Part shown: positions 27,361 to 35,868 of the stretch, piece after piece
Layout of the letters: each line of letters begins with the position of its first letter
Numbering within the stretch: the stretch's first letter is position 1
Assembly: GCF_029667115.1 (NCBI RefSeq)
Contig: NZ_JARUIU010000005.1
Span: forward strand, 1 to 64,000
Direction of reading: 5' to 3'
DNA: 64,000 nucleotides
From: Jeotgalibacillus sp. ET6
Lineage (GTDB): Bacteria; Bacillota; Bacilli; Bacillales; Jeotgalibacillaceae
Position numbers and translations under genes: made by a program
Notes under the pieces: model-generated
Databases searched by the model: none
Seen by the model: the letters and a program-made list of their open reading frames with translations, nothing else
Told to the model about the DNA's origin: nothing

Positions 27361-28160
27361 ATTTAAAGACAATCCAGCAGCAGACCAGTTGAAATCGTTT
27401 GTCGCACCTGCCCCAAAACAACGCGGAGCTGCCCCTTCCGGCAATGAGCATCTTGCGCGAGATGAACAACGAAGAATGCGATCGGTTGCCAGCGGTCTTC
27501 CCCCACAATTAAAAAAATATAGTCTTCTGAAAGTCTGTATTCAAAAGACAGTCCGCAGAACAGCTGAAAGCGTTTGCCATTGGAGGCGCAAACCCTGACA
27601 CAGAGCGGAGGTGCACAAATGGGCAATGAGCATCTGGGGCAGGGTGAGCAACGAAGAATACGAGCGCTTCTCAGTGGTCTGCAGTCATTCGAAGCGTGAA
27701 TCCCGACACAGAGCGAAACTGCCTCTTCCGGCAATGAGCATCTGGACTTGGGAGAGCAACGAAAAATGCGAGCACTTGCCAGCCGTCTGCCCCATCAATT
27801 AAGAAAAACATAGTCTCCTGAGAATTTATTTTCAAAAGACAGTCCAGCAGACTAGCTGAAACCGTTTGTCATTGGAGGCGTGAATCCCGACACAGAGCGG
27901 AGTTGCCTATGAGGGCAATGAGCATCTGGATTGGGGAGAGCAACGAAGAATGTGAGCACATGCCAGCGGTCTGCCCCAATAACTAAGAAAAACTTGATCC
28001 ACTGAAAGTTTATATTCAAAAGACAGCCCAGCAGACCAGCTGAAAGCGCTTGTCATTCAAGGCGCGAACCTCAGGACAGAGCGGAGTTGCCTCCTTTGGC
28101 AATGAGCATCTGGACTGGGGTGAGCAACGAAGAATGCGAGCGCTTGGCAGCGGTCTGTGT
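27361..28160. repeat. Family C repeat array, five units
   Basis: Five related units occur at about 27363-27500, 27541-27683, 27688-27791 (lacking its left arm), 27836-27975 and 28016-28160, with 40-45 base spacers that also share TTCAAAAGACAG. Each complete unit begins near GCAGACC and ends near GGTCTGC, an inverted pair. The centre has a TTGCC/GGCAA hairpin before AATGAGCATCTGG and a GAGCAACGAAGAATGCGAG stretch. No continuous coding frame is shared by the copies. Confidence 0.85.
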
Positions 28161-28161
28161 T

Positions 28162-28743
28162 TTAAGATAGTAAACGCTTTGCCTCCACAAAACGCTGCCC
28201 CGCCGTAAAAACCTCCACTGCAAAAAACGCCAGCATAATCCACAACGCATAGTCCTGGAAAATCATTAAAGCCGTTAAAAAGATAAATCCCTCTGTTCGC
28301 TCAGCCAGGCCGGCCTGATAGCGGAAGGATTTGACACCGTTATTTTCGGATACATTTCCTACGGTTAAAAAGATGGTCATAGACACTACGATGGAAGCCA
28401 TTAGCAGCAAGGCAGCCCATAAAATATCAGGCAATAAAAAAGCTACACCTAGAATGACGCTGATTTCCACGATTCGGTCAAATGTTACATCCATTACCGT
28501 TCCAAACGGGGAGGTTTTCGTAGCTCTTGCCATCGATCCATCTACGGCGTCCAGGTAACCGGAAAGCCATAGCGCGATCACAGCGGCCCAGGGGAAGCCG
28601 AAGTAAACGAGCACGCCGGATGACGTTCCAATTATAAAGGACAATACCGTTACCTGGTTTGCGCTCAGACCCACTTTCAGCAGACTGTCAGCCGTTTTCT
28701 GTATGACCGGCTGTACATATTTTCTTGCATGCGTATCCAGCAT
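28162..28743 (-). CDS. CDP-alcohol phosphatidyltransferase (YnjF-like)
   Basis: This 193-residue membrane protein has about five helices. The signature D-x2-D-G-x2-A-R is visible as DAVDGSMAR (near residue 66), followed by G and two Asp (GTVMDVTFD), with seven rather than the usual eight residues between AR and G. Enzymes of this class displace CMP from a CDP-linked donor with an alcohol to make phospholipids. It is the last gene of a six-gene operon with a transporter. E. coli YnjF occupies the comparable position. Its stop codon abuts the family C repeat array. Confidence 0.88.
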   Translation of the reverse strand: MLDTHARKYVQPVIQKTADSLLKVGLSANQVTVLSFIIGTSSGVLVYFGFPWAAVIALWLSGYLDAVDGSMARATKTSPFGTVMDVTFDRIVEISVILGVAFLLPDILWAALLLMASIVVSMTIFLTVGNVSENNGVKSFRYQAGLAERTEGFIFLTALMIFQDYALWIMLAFFAVEVFTAGQRFVEAKRLLS

Positions 28744-28764
28744 TTCTCGTACTTCCTCCCTTTC

Positions 28765-29433
28765 TTACGGTTTATTTACTTTTTCTATTCCAAGCCAGGA
28801 AGCTACTTTTTTTCTGTAAAAAACGGGGATTGCAATAAGGGCTAACCCAACTAATACGCTAATGACGATCACTCGCGTGTCCCCTTGTGCAAAGCTCGAA
28901 CCAATAAAAGCATAGCCAAATGTTCCCGGAATAATTCCAAGGGCTGTTGCCAGAATGAAAGACCTGAAGCGTACACTTGCCAGACCTGCCGCATAGCTGA
29001 TTACATCAAAATTGAGCAAGGGGATTAACCGTAGAACAAGCACATAAAAGAAGCCTCTCTTTTCCATCAGTCTCATAATTTCTGAGATTCTTCCCTGTTC
29101 TTTTCGTTTAACGAACGATTTTTCAAATACTCGGGAAACCCAAAAAGCAACAGCTGCACTTGAAGTGGCTCCAATTAAGATATAAAGAAATCCTTCAAAT
29201 GCACCAAAAGCTAGCCCTCCTGCAAGCGATATGACAGAGGCAGGAAAAAGGATAAGCGGTCTAATCGTATAAATCAGAATGAAGAGCAAAGGCGCCCACA
29301 CACCGAAGGATTGGATCCACTCCTGGATTTCACGAGGACCTACATTTATGTAGCGGCTGCTGAACCACAGCAGCACCCCAAGCCCTGATATAAATAATAC
29401 AAGGGGAATAAGCTGTTTTATTTTTGTTTTCAT
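28765..29433 (-). CDS. TVP38/TMEM64 (SNARE-associated, YdjX/YdjZ-like) membrane protein
   Basis: This 222-residue protein of the DedA/VTT superfamily has about six hydrophobic segments. The family core is around LAFGAFEGFLYILIGATSS and VLRLIPLLNFDVISYAAGL. I chose ATG 29433, eight bases after AAGGAGG, rather than a start inside the ATPase gene. VTT proteins elsewhere act in lipid movement across membranes. Its place between an ABC transporter and a phospholipid-type transferase suggests a membrane-lipid or envelope task. Confidence 0.88.
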   Translation of the reverse strand: MKTKIKQLIPLVLFISGLGVLLWFSSRYINVGPREIQEWIQSFGVWAPLLFILIYTIRPLILFPASVISLAGGLAFGAFEGFLYILIGATSSAAVAFWVSRVFEKSFVKRKEQGRISEIMRLMEKRGFFYVLVLRLIPLLNFDVISYAAGLASVRFRSFILATALGIIPGTFGYAFIGSSFAQGDTRVIVISVLVGLALIAIPVFYRKKVASWLGIEKVNKP

Positions 29434-29434
29434 A

Positions 29435-30415
29435 TTATTCCTCCTTATCAAAAGATCGGATCTCGTTTCGGTTTACCGCCACGTATCCAGTTTTTCCAGG
29501 CGTCAGGTGCGACAAATCATGTTTCGCAGGTATGATATGTCTTCTTTTCGTACCAGTCATCTGAATATGTGCATAGGATTCTCCGAATTGATATGTCTGG
29601 TTAAGCCACTGCGCTTCGAGTACGCAGAACTCTGCGCTAAATGCTGCCTTCGAGCTGCTCCATACAAAAAAGTGATTCGGTGCGTACTCGCGGTCGTTCA
29701 GCACAATGACATCCGCGTAATGTCTGGCAACCAATTCATTAGAAGGCTGCTCGTATACCTGCCTCGGAGGACCTATTTGCTGGATTTTTCCTTCTGCCAA
29801 CACCGCAACCTTGTCCCCTAACAGCATGGCTTCTTCCCGATCGTGTGTGACAAAAATAGCCGTCATTTTCTCCTGTTTTAACAGCATTCTGACCCAGTCT
29901 CTTAATTCCCGTCTTAAGTCGGGATCAAGCGAACTGAAGGGCTCGTCCAGTAAAAGCAGCTTTGGTTTGAGCACCAGTGCCCTGATTAAAGCAATTCGCT
30001 GCTGCTGGCCGCCTGATAGTTCATGCGGGTAGGCATGAATATAGTCTTCGAGCCCCACGGATTTTATATATTTGATTCCTTCTGTTGCTGCTTCTCTTTT
30101 CGAGCGTTTCAGCTTTAACCCATAGATCACATTTTCTAAAATCGTTAAATGCGGGAAAAGCAGCGGCTGCTGAAATACCATCCCGACGGTTCGTTCTTTT
30201 CCTTTCAGGTGCTCTACCCGCTGGTCTTCAAGGAGGGCATGACCTGCTGTAAACTGTTCCAGTCCTGCAATACAGCGGAGCAGTGTGGATTTTCCGGTTC
30301 CAGATGGACCAACAAGCGAAAGAATTTCTCCTTTTTCAAGTGAAAAATCAATACCGGTAAAAATTTCTTTTTTCTGATACTCTTTATGGGCTTTTACAAG
30401 CGAAAAATACGTCAT
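29435..30415 (-). CDS. ABC transporter ATP-binding protein (YnjD-like)
   Basis: This 326-residue ATPase has Walker A GPSGTGKST (near residue 36), Q-loop FQQP, signature LSGGQQQRIALIRAL, Walker B KLLLLDEPFSSLDP and the H-loop in FVTHDREEAM. A C-terminal extension of about 90 residues resembles a regulatory (TOBE-like) domain, so it is longer than a minimal ATPase. It overlaps the preceding permease gene by four bases. Confidence 0.93.
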   Translation of the reverse strand: MTYFSLVKAHKEYQKKEIFTGIDFSLEKGEILSLVGPSGTGKSTLLRCIAGLEQFTAGHALLEDQRVEHLKGKERTVGMVFQQPLLFPHLTILENVIYGLKLKRSKREAATEGIKYIKSVGLEDYIHAYPHELSGGQQQRIALIRALVLKPKLLLLDEPFSSLDPDLRRELRDWVRMLLKQEKMTAIFVTHDREEAMLLGDKVAVLAEGKIQQIGPPRQVYEQPSNELVARHYADVIVLNDREYAPNHFFVWSSSKAAFSAEFCVLEAQWLNQTYQFGESYAHIQMTGTKRRHIIPAKHDLSHLTPGKTGYVAVNRNEIRSFDKEE

Positions 30416-31209
30416 GTTACACCTCTGTTTACGAAAGTCCCTTTGTACGTCAAAATTTTGGACAGCAATTCAACCGCTGCTACTGCTATGACGGGAAGCA
30501 TGGCAAATGCAATGGAAAAGGCCGCCATCACGGTATCATTGACTGATTGCAAAAATGGATAATAAATGATGGGAAGCGTAATCACATTCCCACCCCCGAT
30601 TACAGCCGTCAGAACATATTGACTCATGCTGATTGTGACTGTCAGAAAAACGGCACTGCGCACACTCGGCATTAATAATGGAAGTTCAACAGATCTGAAG
30701 ACATGAAAGGGACTGCCTCCAAGCACTTTCGCCTGCTGGATCATGCCGGAACCCACTCTGTCGTAGCCTGCCTTCATTACCTTTATGGTATAGGGAATGG
30801 TGGGAACAAGATGAACGATTACCACGCCAAGCCATTGATTCGCAAGACCTAAACGAATCATGGTGATGTGCAGCCCGAGTGCTGCTGCCATCGTTGGAAT
30901 AAATAAAGGCAGCAGGAGAAACGTTTCAAGCAACCCCTTCCCTTTAAAAACGGAGTGAGAAAGGGCTTTACCTGTAAGAAAACCGACCATAAGATTTAAG
31001 AACGTTACCGCTAAAGCAATGAGAATAGATACAAATAGTGCTTCATAGATCCTAGGATCCATCAGAAAAACTTCCCATCCGCGGAGCGTCCACTCAAAAG
31101 AAAGCGGCTCCCCCCATTTCCAGACAGGTGTAAAGCTTTTAACCGCCAGCATCAAAGCAGGAAGCAGAAAAAGCAAGCTTGAAAGAATATAAAAAATGGT
31201 CTTTTTCAT
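30412..31209 (-). CDS. ABC transporter permease, second half (YnjC-like)
   Basis: This 265-residue permease has six helices. The cytoplasmic ATPase-docking loop is seen as GGSPFHVFRSVELPLLMPS. With the next gene it corresponds to the single fused E. coli YnjC permease, here split into two polypeptides. It lies ten bases after the other permease gene. Confidence 0.92.
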   Translation of the reverse strand: MKKTIFYILSSLLFLLPALMLAVKSFTPVWKWGEPLSFEWTLRGWEVFLMDPRIYEALFVSILIALAVTFLNLMVGFLTGKALSHSVFKGKGLLETFLLLPLFIPTMAAALGLHITMIRLGLANQWLGVVIVHLVPTIPYTIKVMKAGYDRVGSGMIQQAKVLGGSPFHVFRSVELPLLMPSVRSAVFLTVTISMSQYVLTAVIGGGNVITLPIIYYPFLQSVNDTVMAAFSIAFAMLPVIAVAAVELLSKILTYKGTFVNRGVT

Positions 31210-31219
31210 ATTGCCACTC

Positions 31220-32086
31220 CTATCGCTGATGCTGACTTTTTGAAATCAGCCATCTTCTTCTATTCAGCATAAGAAAAGACAGCAGAGCAAACAGACTCAT
31301 CACAACGGATATCATAAACAGCAGGGCAAATGCGAAGGATCGCTCATCCCAGCTGATTCCGTAAAACCAATCATAAGCTAAAACAGCTGTCATTTGAGGA
31401 AACTGAACGCCAAGCAGTGCAGGCACCTCGTACGCTGTAAAAATAAATGCAGTCACAATTAAAAACACTTCTACAATGACCGGCTGAACCCACGGCCACT
31501 CAATCGTTTTAAAATACTCTTTCTTCGTTCCGCCTAACACCTGAATCACTTCACCATACTGCTTCGGCAGCTGTGTATAAACCGGCAGCAGCATGAGCAC
31601 CACAAACGGAATCTCTTTCCATAAATACGTAATAATGATTCCTGCTCCTTCCCTGTCCTGAACCAGTACAGGAAACTCACTTCTTGACTCAAGCCAGCCA
31701 AGATTGAACAGAACGGATGAAAGCACCCCGCTTTGGCCAAGAAGCAGGAGGACAAAATACCCCCAGACAAAATGAGGAAACAGCATCGGAATCCACAGAA
31801 TCCATTTTCCTAAACTATTTTCAATAAATGTATGAAACGAACGGACGAGCGCCCATCCTATAACGATCGATAATGCAGTGGAGATCAATGTAATCCAAAG
31901 GCTGTAGCCAAATGAAGCATAGAGCCGTTCCTCTTCAAACAGGCTTTGATAATAAGAAAGTGTCCATCCATCCGGCCCTTTTACACTTTCCACAAATGAC
32001 ATAACCAGACTGTAGAGAACGAGTAATAGGAATAAAAAAGCGGGTACTAGTAATAGGGTGGTTTGCTTATTCAGATGCCACTTCAT
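31220..32086 (-). CDS. ABC transporter permease, first half (YnjC-like)
   Basis: This 288-residue permease has six or seven helices and docking loop LGGTKKEYFKTIEWPWVQP. Its start overlaps the substrate-binding protein gene by 20 bases, so translation is coupled. It ends in a basic tail RRRWLISKSQHQR. Confidence 0.92.
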   Translation of the reverse strand: MKWHLNKQTTLLLVPAFLFLLLVLYSLVMSFVESVKGPDGWTLSYYQSLFEEERLYASFGYSLWITLISTALSIVIGWALVRSFHTFIENSLGKWILWIPMLFPHFVWGYFVLLLLGQSGVLSSVLFNLGWLESRSEFPVLVQDREGAGIIITYLWKEIPFVVLMLLPVYTQLPKQYGEVIQVLGGTKKEYFKTIEWPWVQPVIVEVFLIVTAFIFTAYEVPALLGVQFPQMTAVLAYDWFYGISWDERSFAFALLFMISVVMSLFALLSFLMLNRRRWLISKSQHQR

Positions 32087-33308
32087 CTATCCACTGCTCC
32101 TGCAGCCACGGTACATACGCAGCATCTATTTCCGGCAAAAAAGCATCGTCGAGCGTTTGCTGATCCAATACCGTTTCTCCCCGTTCAATTTCGTCAAAAC
32201 GATTCTTTTCTTCAGCATTTAATGTGGTAAAATCAATCGGTGTATTTTCACCCCAGTATTCCTGTGAAAGCTTTACAGACTGGGCTTCAGGTGACAGCAT
32301 GAAATTTATGGCTGCCATGGCCGCTTCTTTGTTCGGACTGTTAAAAGGAATCGAAAGGAAATGCGCATTTCCTATTGAGCCTGGTTCTTCAAGGATAAAG
32401 GATTCCGTGGTTTCAGGAAAAACGCCATCTTCCACAAGAACCTCCGCTCGGGCTTCATTGTAGCCCATCGTCATCCAGATCTCTCCCTGGCTGTAAAGCC
32501 GGTCAAGCTCAGTCAGTGATGATGGATACGTCTCTCCGCCTCTCCACAAATCAGGTTCAATTTCATTTAAATAGCCCCATACCTCCTGAGCTCCTTCCTC
32601 AACTAAGTCCAGCGAATACGGTTCTTCAAGCAGCTGCTCTAAAGAAGAAGTTTTTCCATAAAGAACATGACGGATGAATGCATCACCGGTAAAGTCTCCT
32701 GCAGCAGGATACGTAAACTTTCCGGGATTTTCGCCGATCCATTCCTGAAGCTCTTCTAACGAAGAAGGCGGGACATCCATTTTTGAAGAATCATAATGAA
32801 ACACGAACTGCACTTTCCCCCAGGGTGCTTCGAATCCTTCTGTTTCCGTACCGAAATCATAGGTAAAATCGAGGCTTTCTGTATCATAGTAGGTTTGAAA
32901 GTTGGGGATTTGCTCTGTAAATGGACCGTGCAGCAACGAGCTTTCTTTCGCCCGTTTAAAATTTTCACCGTTCATCCAGATCAGATCAATTGTACCTTCC
33001 TGCTGACCGGCTCTTTTTTCCGTTTCAAGCTTTTGAATGATTTCATTTGTATTTAAGGGGATTCGTTCAAAATTCACATCATACTCTTCCTTTAACCTGG
33101 GCTTCACCCATTCATCCATGTATTGATTGATCCCTTCATCTCCTCCCCACATATACATGCGGACCGTTTCTCCGGCTGCTTCCTGCTGAATCTCGTCCCA
33201 GGACAATTGCTCTGTTTGATCTGAGGAACTGGATGTGGATGGCTGGCCTGTACATCCTGCTAAAGCAAGAATCAGAATGCCTGGTGTAAGAAATAAAGAT
33301 TTTTTCAT
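32067..33308 (-). CDS. YnjB-family ABC substrate-binding lipoprotein
   Basis: This 413-residue lipoprotein has lipobox ALAGC with Cys19. Family-defining stretches are MYMWGGDEGINQYMDEW and TIDLIWMNGENFKRAK, which closely resemble what I recall of E. coli YnjB (WGGDxxINRYLDW and DLLWVNGENF). The ligand of YnjB is not established. It is the first gene of the operon, and its upstream region 33309-33469 holds the promoter with no further gene seen. Confidence 0.9.
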   Translation of the reverse strand: MKKSLFLTPGILILALAGCTGQPSTSSSSDQTEQLSWDEIQQEAAGETVRMYMWGGDEGINQYMDEWVKPRLKEEYDVNFERIPLNTNEIIQKLETEKRAGQQEGTIDLIWMNGENFKRAKESSLLHGPFTEQIPNFQTYYDTESLDFTYDFGTETEGFEAPWGKVQFVFHYDSSKMDVPPSSLEELQEWIGENPGKFTYPAAGDFTGDAFIRHVLYGKTSSLEQLLEEPYSLDLVEEGAQEVWGYLNEIEPDLWRGGETYPSSLTELDRLYSQGEIWMTMGYNEARAEVLVEDGVFPETTESFILEEPGSIGNAHFLSIPFNSPNKEAAMAAINFMLSPEAQSVKLSQEYWGENTPIDFTTLNAEEKNRFDEIERGETVLDQQTLDDAFLPEIDAAYVPWLQEQWIDEVASE

Positions 33309-33469
33309 GCGATCACCACTTTCTCTTCTTATAACCCTCTATTGCATGGATAGTTAAACCTAGTCTTTCTATTAACAGTGTAGTCTTTTTTTCTCTATAA
33401 AGGTAACGATAGTGCTCTAAAAAAAGATCACTACCATTTTGTCCTTTCTAAGAGCCTGTAAGATGCAAC

Positions 33470-33506
33470 CTAAATAAAAAGCCCGTGACAAGGTGTCACA
33501 GGCTCT
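33470..33506 (-). terminator. Terminator of the unidentified 257-residue gene
   Basis: Minus-strand GCCTGTGACA pairs with TGTCACGGGC, followed by TTTTTATTT. It is the leading hairpin of a degenerate family A repeat. Confidence 0.78.
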
Positions 33507-33600
33507 TCAACAGTTCACTTCGCTTTCAGATGGACGCAGCGGCAGGGTCTAAGTTAAATTTTTCCAGTGATGTCCCCACCTGTATTTCCTTTAACTAAGC
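33478..33600 (+). repeat. Family A repeat, shortened degenerate copy A3
   Basis: After the leading hairpin the copy keeps GTTCACTTCGCTT, then a damaged CGCAGCGGCAGGGTC segment and GTCCCCACC. About half of the intact element is missing. Confidence 0.55.
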
Positions 33601-33603
33601 TTA

Positions 33604-34377
33604 TTATTCAATCACCGCGGTCCAATCTTTGGATTTCCGATCATAGCTGAGCCAGGCATCAGGGGTTTCTTTCATTCTTACAACCATCTCTTCTTCAAGA
33701 TCATTCAGACTTTCGTAATCTCCCACCAGCCAGATAGGAATGTCGATCTTGTTTCTCGCAGAACTGGATTTGGCCAGTGAAATGACGATCCCCTCCTGCA
33801 GTAAATGGGTAACCGTCCTTACGACTTCTCTCGGCATCACCGTAACGGCTTTTTCTTTTTTCCATTTCAGCATACTTTTGCCGCTTCGAAGCAGGTTCCA
33901 TTTCGCCGGCAGCACACTGCCCAGCACCGTATAAAAATCATCCCAACTCCGGTAGTAAGTACGGTTCATCGTTCCATCTTCAGCGGTAAGGTAAACAAAT
34001 TGATTATTCAGCTTCCGGTAAAATGGAGGGCGGAGATGATATTTCATATGTCCGATATATAAAAGTTCGGCAATTTCCTGTGAAGTCATCTCATCAACGC
34101 CTGCTTCATCCTCAAAATCAATCCAGCAAAAATCCCCGTATGTGTAAACCGGGTCCTTTGCCAACTTGCTCATCTCATCTGCGCTGACGTACTCCAGGTG
34201 GGTATGCATATTAAAGGATGCATTGTCATACTGATGCTTCAGGAGCAAGAGGTGATGGAGATTTGTGGACAATGCATGATAAAAATCTTTAAATTCAATA
34301 CCAGCAGACATGACGTAATCCTGCGTTGAGTTAAGATGTATGTAAATCCATTCCGAAGATCCTGCTTGAGGTTTCAA
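33604..34377 (-). CDS. Uncharacterised soluble protein
   Basis: This 257-residue protein has no signal peptide or clear membrane helix. The N-terminal half is rich in aromatic residues and His (LHHLLLLKHQYDNASFNMHTH). Then come an acidic block (CWIDFEDEAGVDEM) and a basic KWKKEKAVTVMPREVV segment. The start is TTG after AAGGGGTGA. It is a stand-alone gene facing away from the RodA-like gene. I do not recognise a domain and give no function. Confidence 0.75.
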   Translation of the reverse strand: MKPQAGSSEWIYIHLNSTQDYVMSAGIEFKDFYHALSTNLHHLLLLKHQYDNASFNMHTHLEYVSADEMSKLAKDPVYTYGDFCWIDFEDEAGVDEMTSQEIAELLYIGHMKYHLRPPFYRKLNNQFVYLTAEDGTMNRTYYRSWDDFYTVLGSVLPAKWNLLRSGKSMLKWKKEKAVTVMPREVVRTVTHLLQEGIVISLAKSSSARNKIDIPIWLVGDYESLNDLEEEMVVRMKETPDAWLSYDRKSKDWTAVIE

Positions 34378-34557
34378 CTGACCATCACCCCTTCTGTTTT
34401 TTCATTAAGTATAGTGTATCAAACTGCAAAAGAAAGAAGAAAAAAAGAAACTTTTGTTACACCTTTTCCGTCTCATTAAAGTAGAACTGCTATTTATAGC
34501 TTATGAATCACATGCATCAAAAGAATCATGTTACAGTTAAGCAAGATAAGTCTTCCT

Positions 34558-34574
34558 GTCAATTGTGAATTGAC
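34558..34574. promoter_or_regulatory. Perfect inverted repeat upstream of the RodA-like gene
   Basis: GTCAATT and AATTGAC flank GTG, about 90 bases before the TTG start, with TTGACC at its right edge that could serve as a -35 box. A similar repeat precedes ohr. An operator role is a guess. Confidence 0.4.
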
Positions 34575-34664
34575 CTGACATTTGATAGTCTAGTAGAAGT
34601 GACAAAATTACTTCACGGTATCTGATCACATTGACTAAAAGTATATAGAATTAAGGTGAATAGA

Positions 34665-35840
34665 TTGAATAACCAGAAACAATTTTCCGATCGCATTGAT
34701 TGGAGCCTTGCGATCCTGTTGATCTTTTTTATGATGGCCAGTATTCTTGCCATTTCATCCGCACAAACCACGGAGCAATATGGAAATATGAACTTTGCAC
34801 TCAGACAGGGCATGCTTTATGTGGTGGGTTTTGTCATTATAAGCATCACTATGGTGCTCGATATGGACCAGTTCAGAAGGATTGCCTGGGTTCTGTACGG
34901 CTTTGGCATCGTTTTGCTGGTCGGTCTTCTTGTCGCACCTGAAAGCATCGTGCCTTACATAAATGGAGCTTACAGCTGGTATAACTTCCCTGTGATCGGG
35001 ACGCTGCAGCCGTCAGAATTTATGAAAACCTTCACCATTATCGCGCTTGCACGAGTCGTCGCTTCTCACAATGAAAATTTCGGCCAGCGCACGGTTAAAA
35101 GCGATTTATGGATGCTTGCTAAAATCGGGGCTGTAGCAGGAGTTCCCTTCCTTTTGATTAATGAACAGCCTGACCTTGGTACAATGCTTGTTTTTATCGC
35201 GATTACTATAGGGATTGTGCTTGTTTCAGGGATTACATGGAAGATTTTGCTCCCTGCATTTTTATCTGTAAGCGCACTGGCAGCCTCTTTGATTTCAATT
35301 GTTATCTTTGCACCCAACTTAATCGCTCAGTATTTTGATGATTATCAGCTGCGAAGAATTTATTCCTGGCTTGATCCTTATCAATTTTCATCCGGAGACG
35401 CCTATCAGCTCACAACTTCGATGAGCGCTATTGGATCCGGAGAGATTTTTGGTAAAGGGTATCAGGATCGTCAGGTATATGTTCCGGATAATCATACGGA
35501 CTTTATCTTCGCCGTCGTTGGAGAAGAATATGGTTTTATCGGCGCGAGTATTATTGTCAGTTTGTTTTTCATGCTGATTTATCACTTGACTAAGGTCTCG
35601 CTGCAAACGAAGAGTCCATTTAATGTTTATGTGTGTGCAGGTATCATTTCGATGATTACATTTCACGCCTTTCAAAACATCGGGATGACGATTCAGCTGC
35701 TGCCAATTACAGGCATCCCGCTTCCACTGATCAGTTATGGAGGAAGCTCGTTAATCGGCATTATGTTTGCACTCGGCTTAATCTTTTCGATGAAATTTCA
35801 TCATCGAACCTATATGTTTTCTTCAGAAGAAGAAGTGTAA
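34665..35840 (+). CDS. RodA/FtsW/SpoVE-family peptidoglycan polymerase
   Basis: This 391-residue SEDS protein has about ten helices. Conserved family features are a periplasmic loop GAYSWYNFPVIGTLQPSEFMK, NEQPDLGTM, and the late motif FQNIGMTIQLLPITGIPLPLISYGGSS. SEDS proteins polymerise lipid II with a class B PBP. I cannot say whether this is the elongation, division or sporulation member. I chose TTG 34665, five bases after AAGGTGA, instead of the GTG at 34656 inside that site. It ends at a strong terminator. Confidence 0.9.
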   Translation: MNNQKQFSDRIDWSLAILLIFFMMASILAISSAQTTEQYGNMNFALRQGMLYVVGFVIISITMVLDMDQFRRIAWVLYGFGIVLLVGLLVAPESIVPYINGAYSWYNFPVIGTLQPSEFMKTFTIIALARVVASHNENFGQRTVKSDLWMLAKIGAVAGVPFLLINEQPDLGTMLVFIAITIGIVLVSGITWKILLPAFLSVSALAASLISIVIFAPNLIAQYFDDYQLRRIYSWLDPYQFSSGDAYQLTTSMSAIGSGEIFGKGYQDRQVYVPDNHTDFIFAVVGEEYGFIGASIIVSLFFMLIYHLTKVSLQTKSPFNVYVCAGIISMITFHAFQNIGMTIQLLPITGIPLPLISYGGSSLIGIMFALGLIFSMKFHHRTYMFSSEEEV

Positions 35841-35841
35841 A

Positions 35842-35868
35842 AAAAGAGGCCTCTGCCTCTTTTTTTTA
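35842..35868. terminator. Terminator between the SEDS gene and the lipid kinase gene
   Basis: AAAGAGGC and GCCTCTTT flank a CTCT loop, followed by T8, with AAAAA on the other side, so it can serve both convergent genes. It abuts the stop of the kinase gene. Confidence 0.9.

Noticed and set aside
27389-27802. Open frames in the family C array
   Set aside because: They are in different frames in different units, lack ribosome binding sites, and end within repeats.
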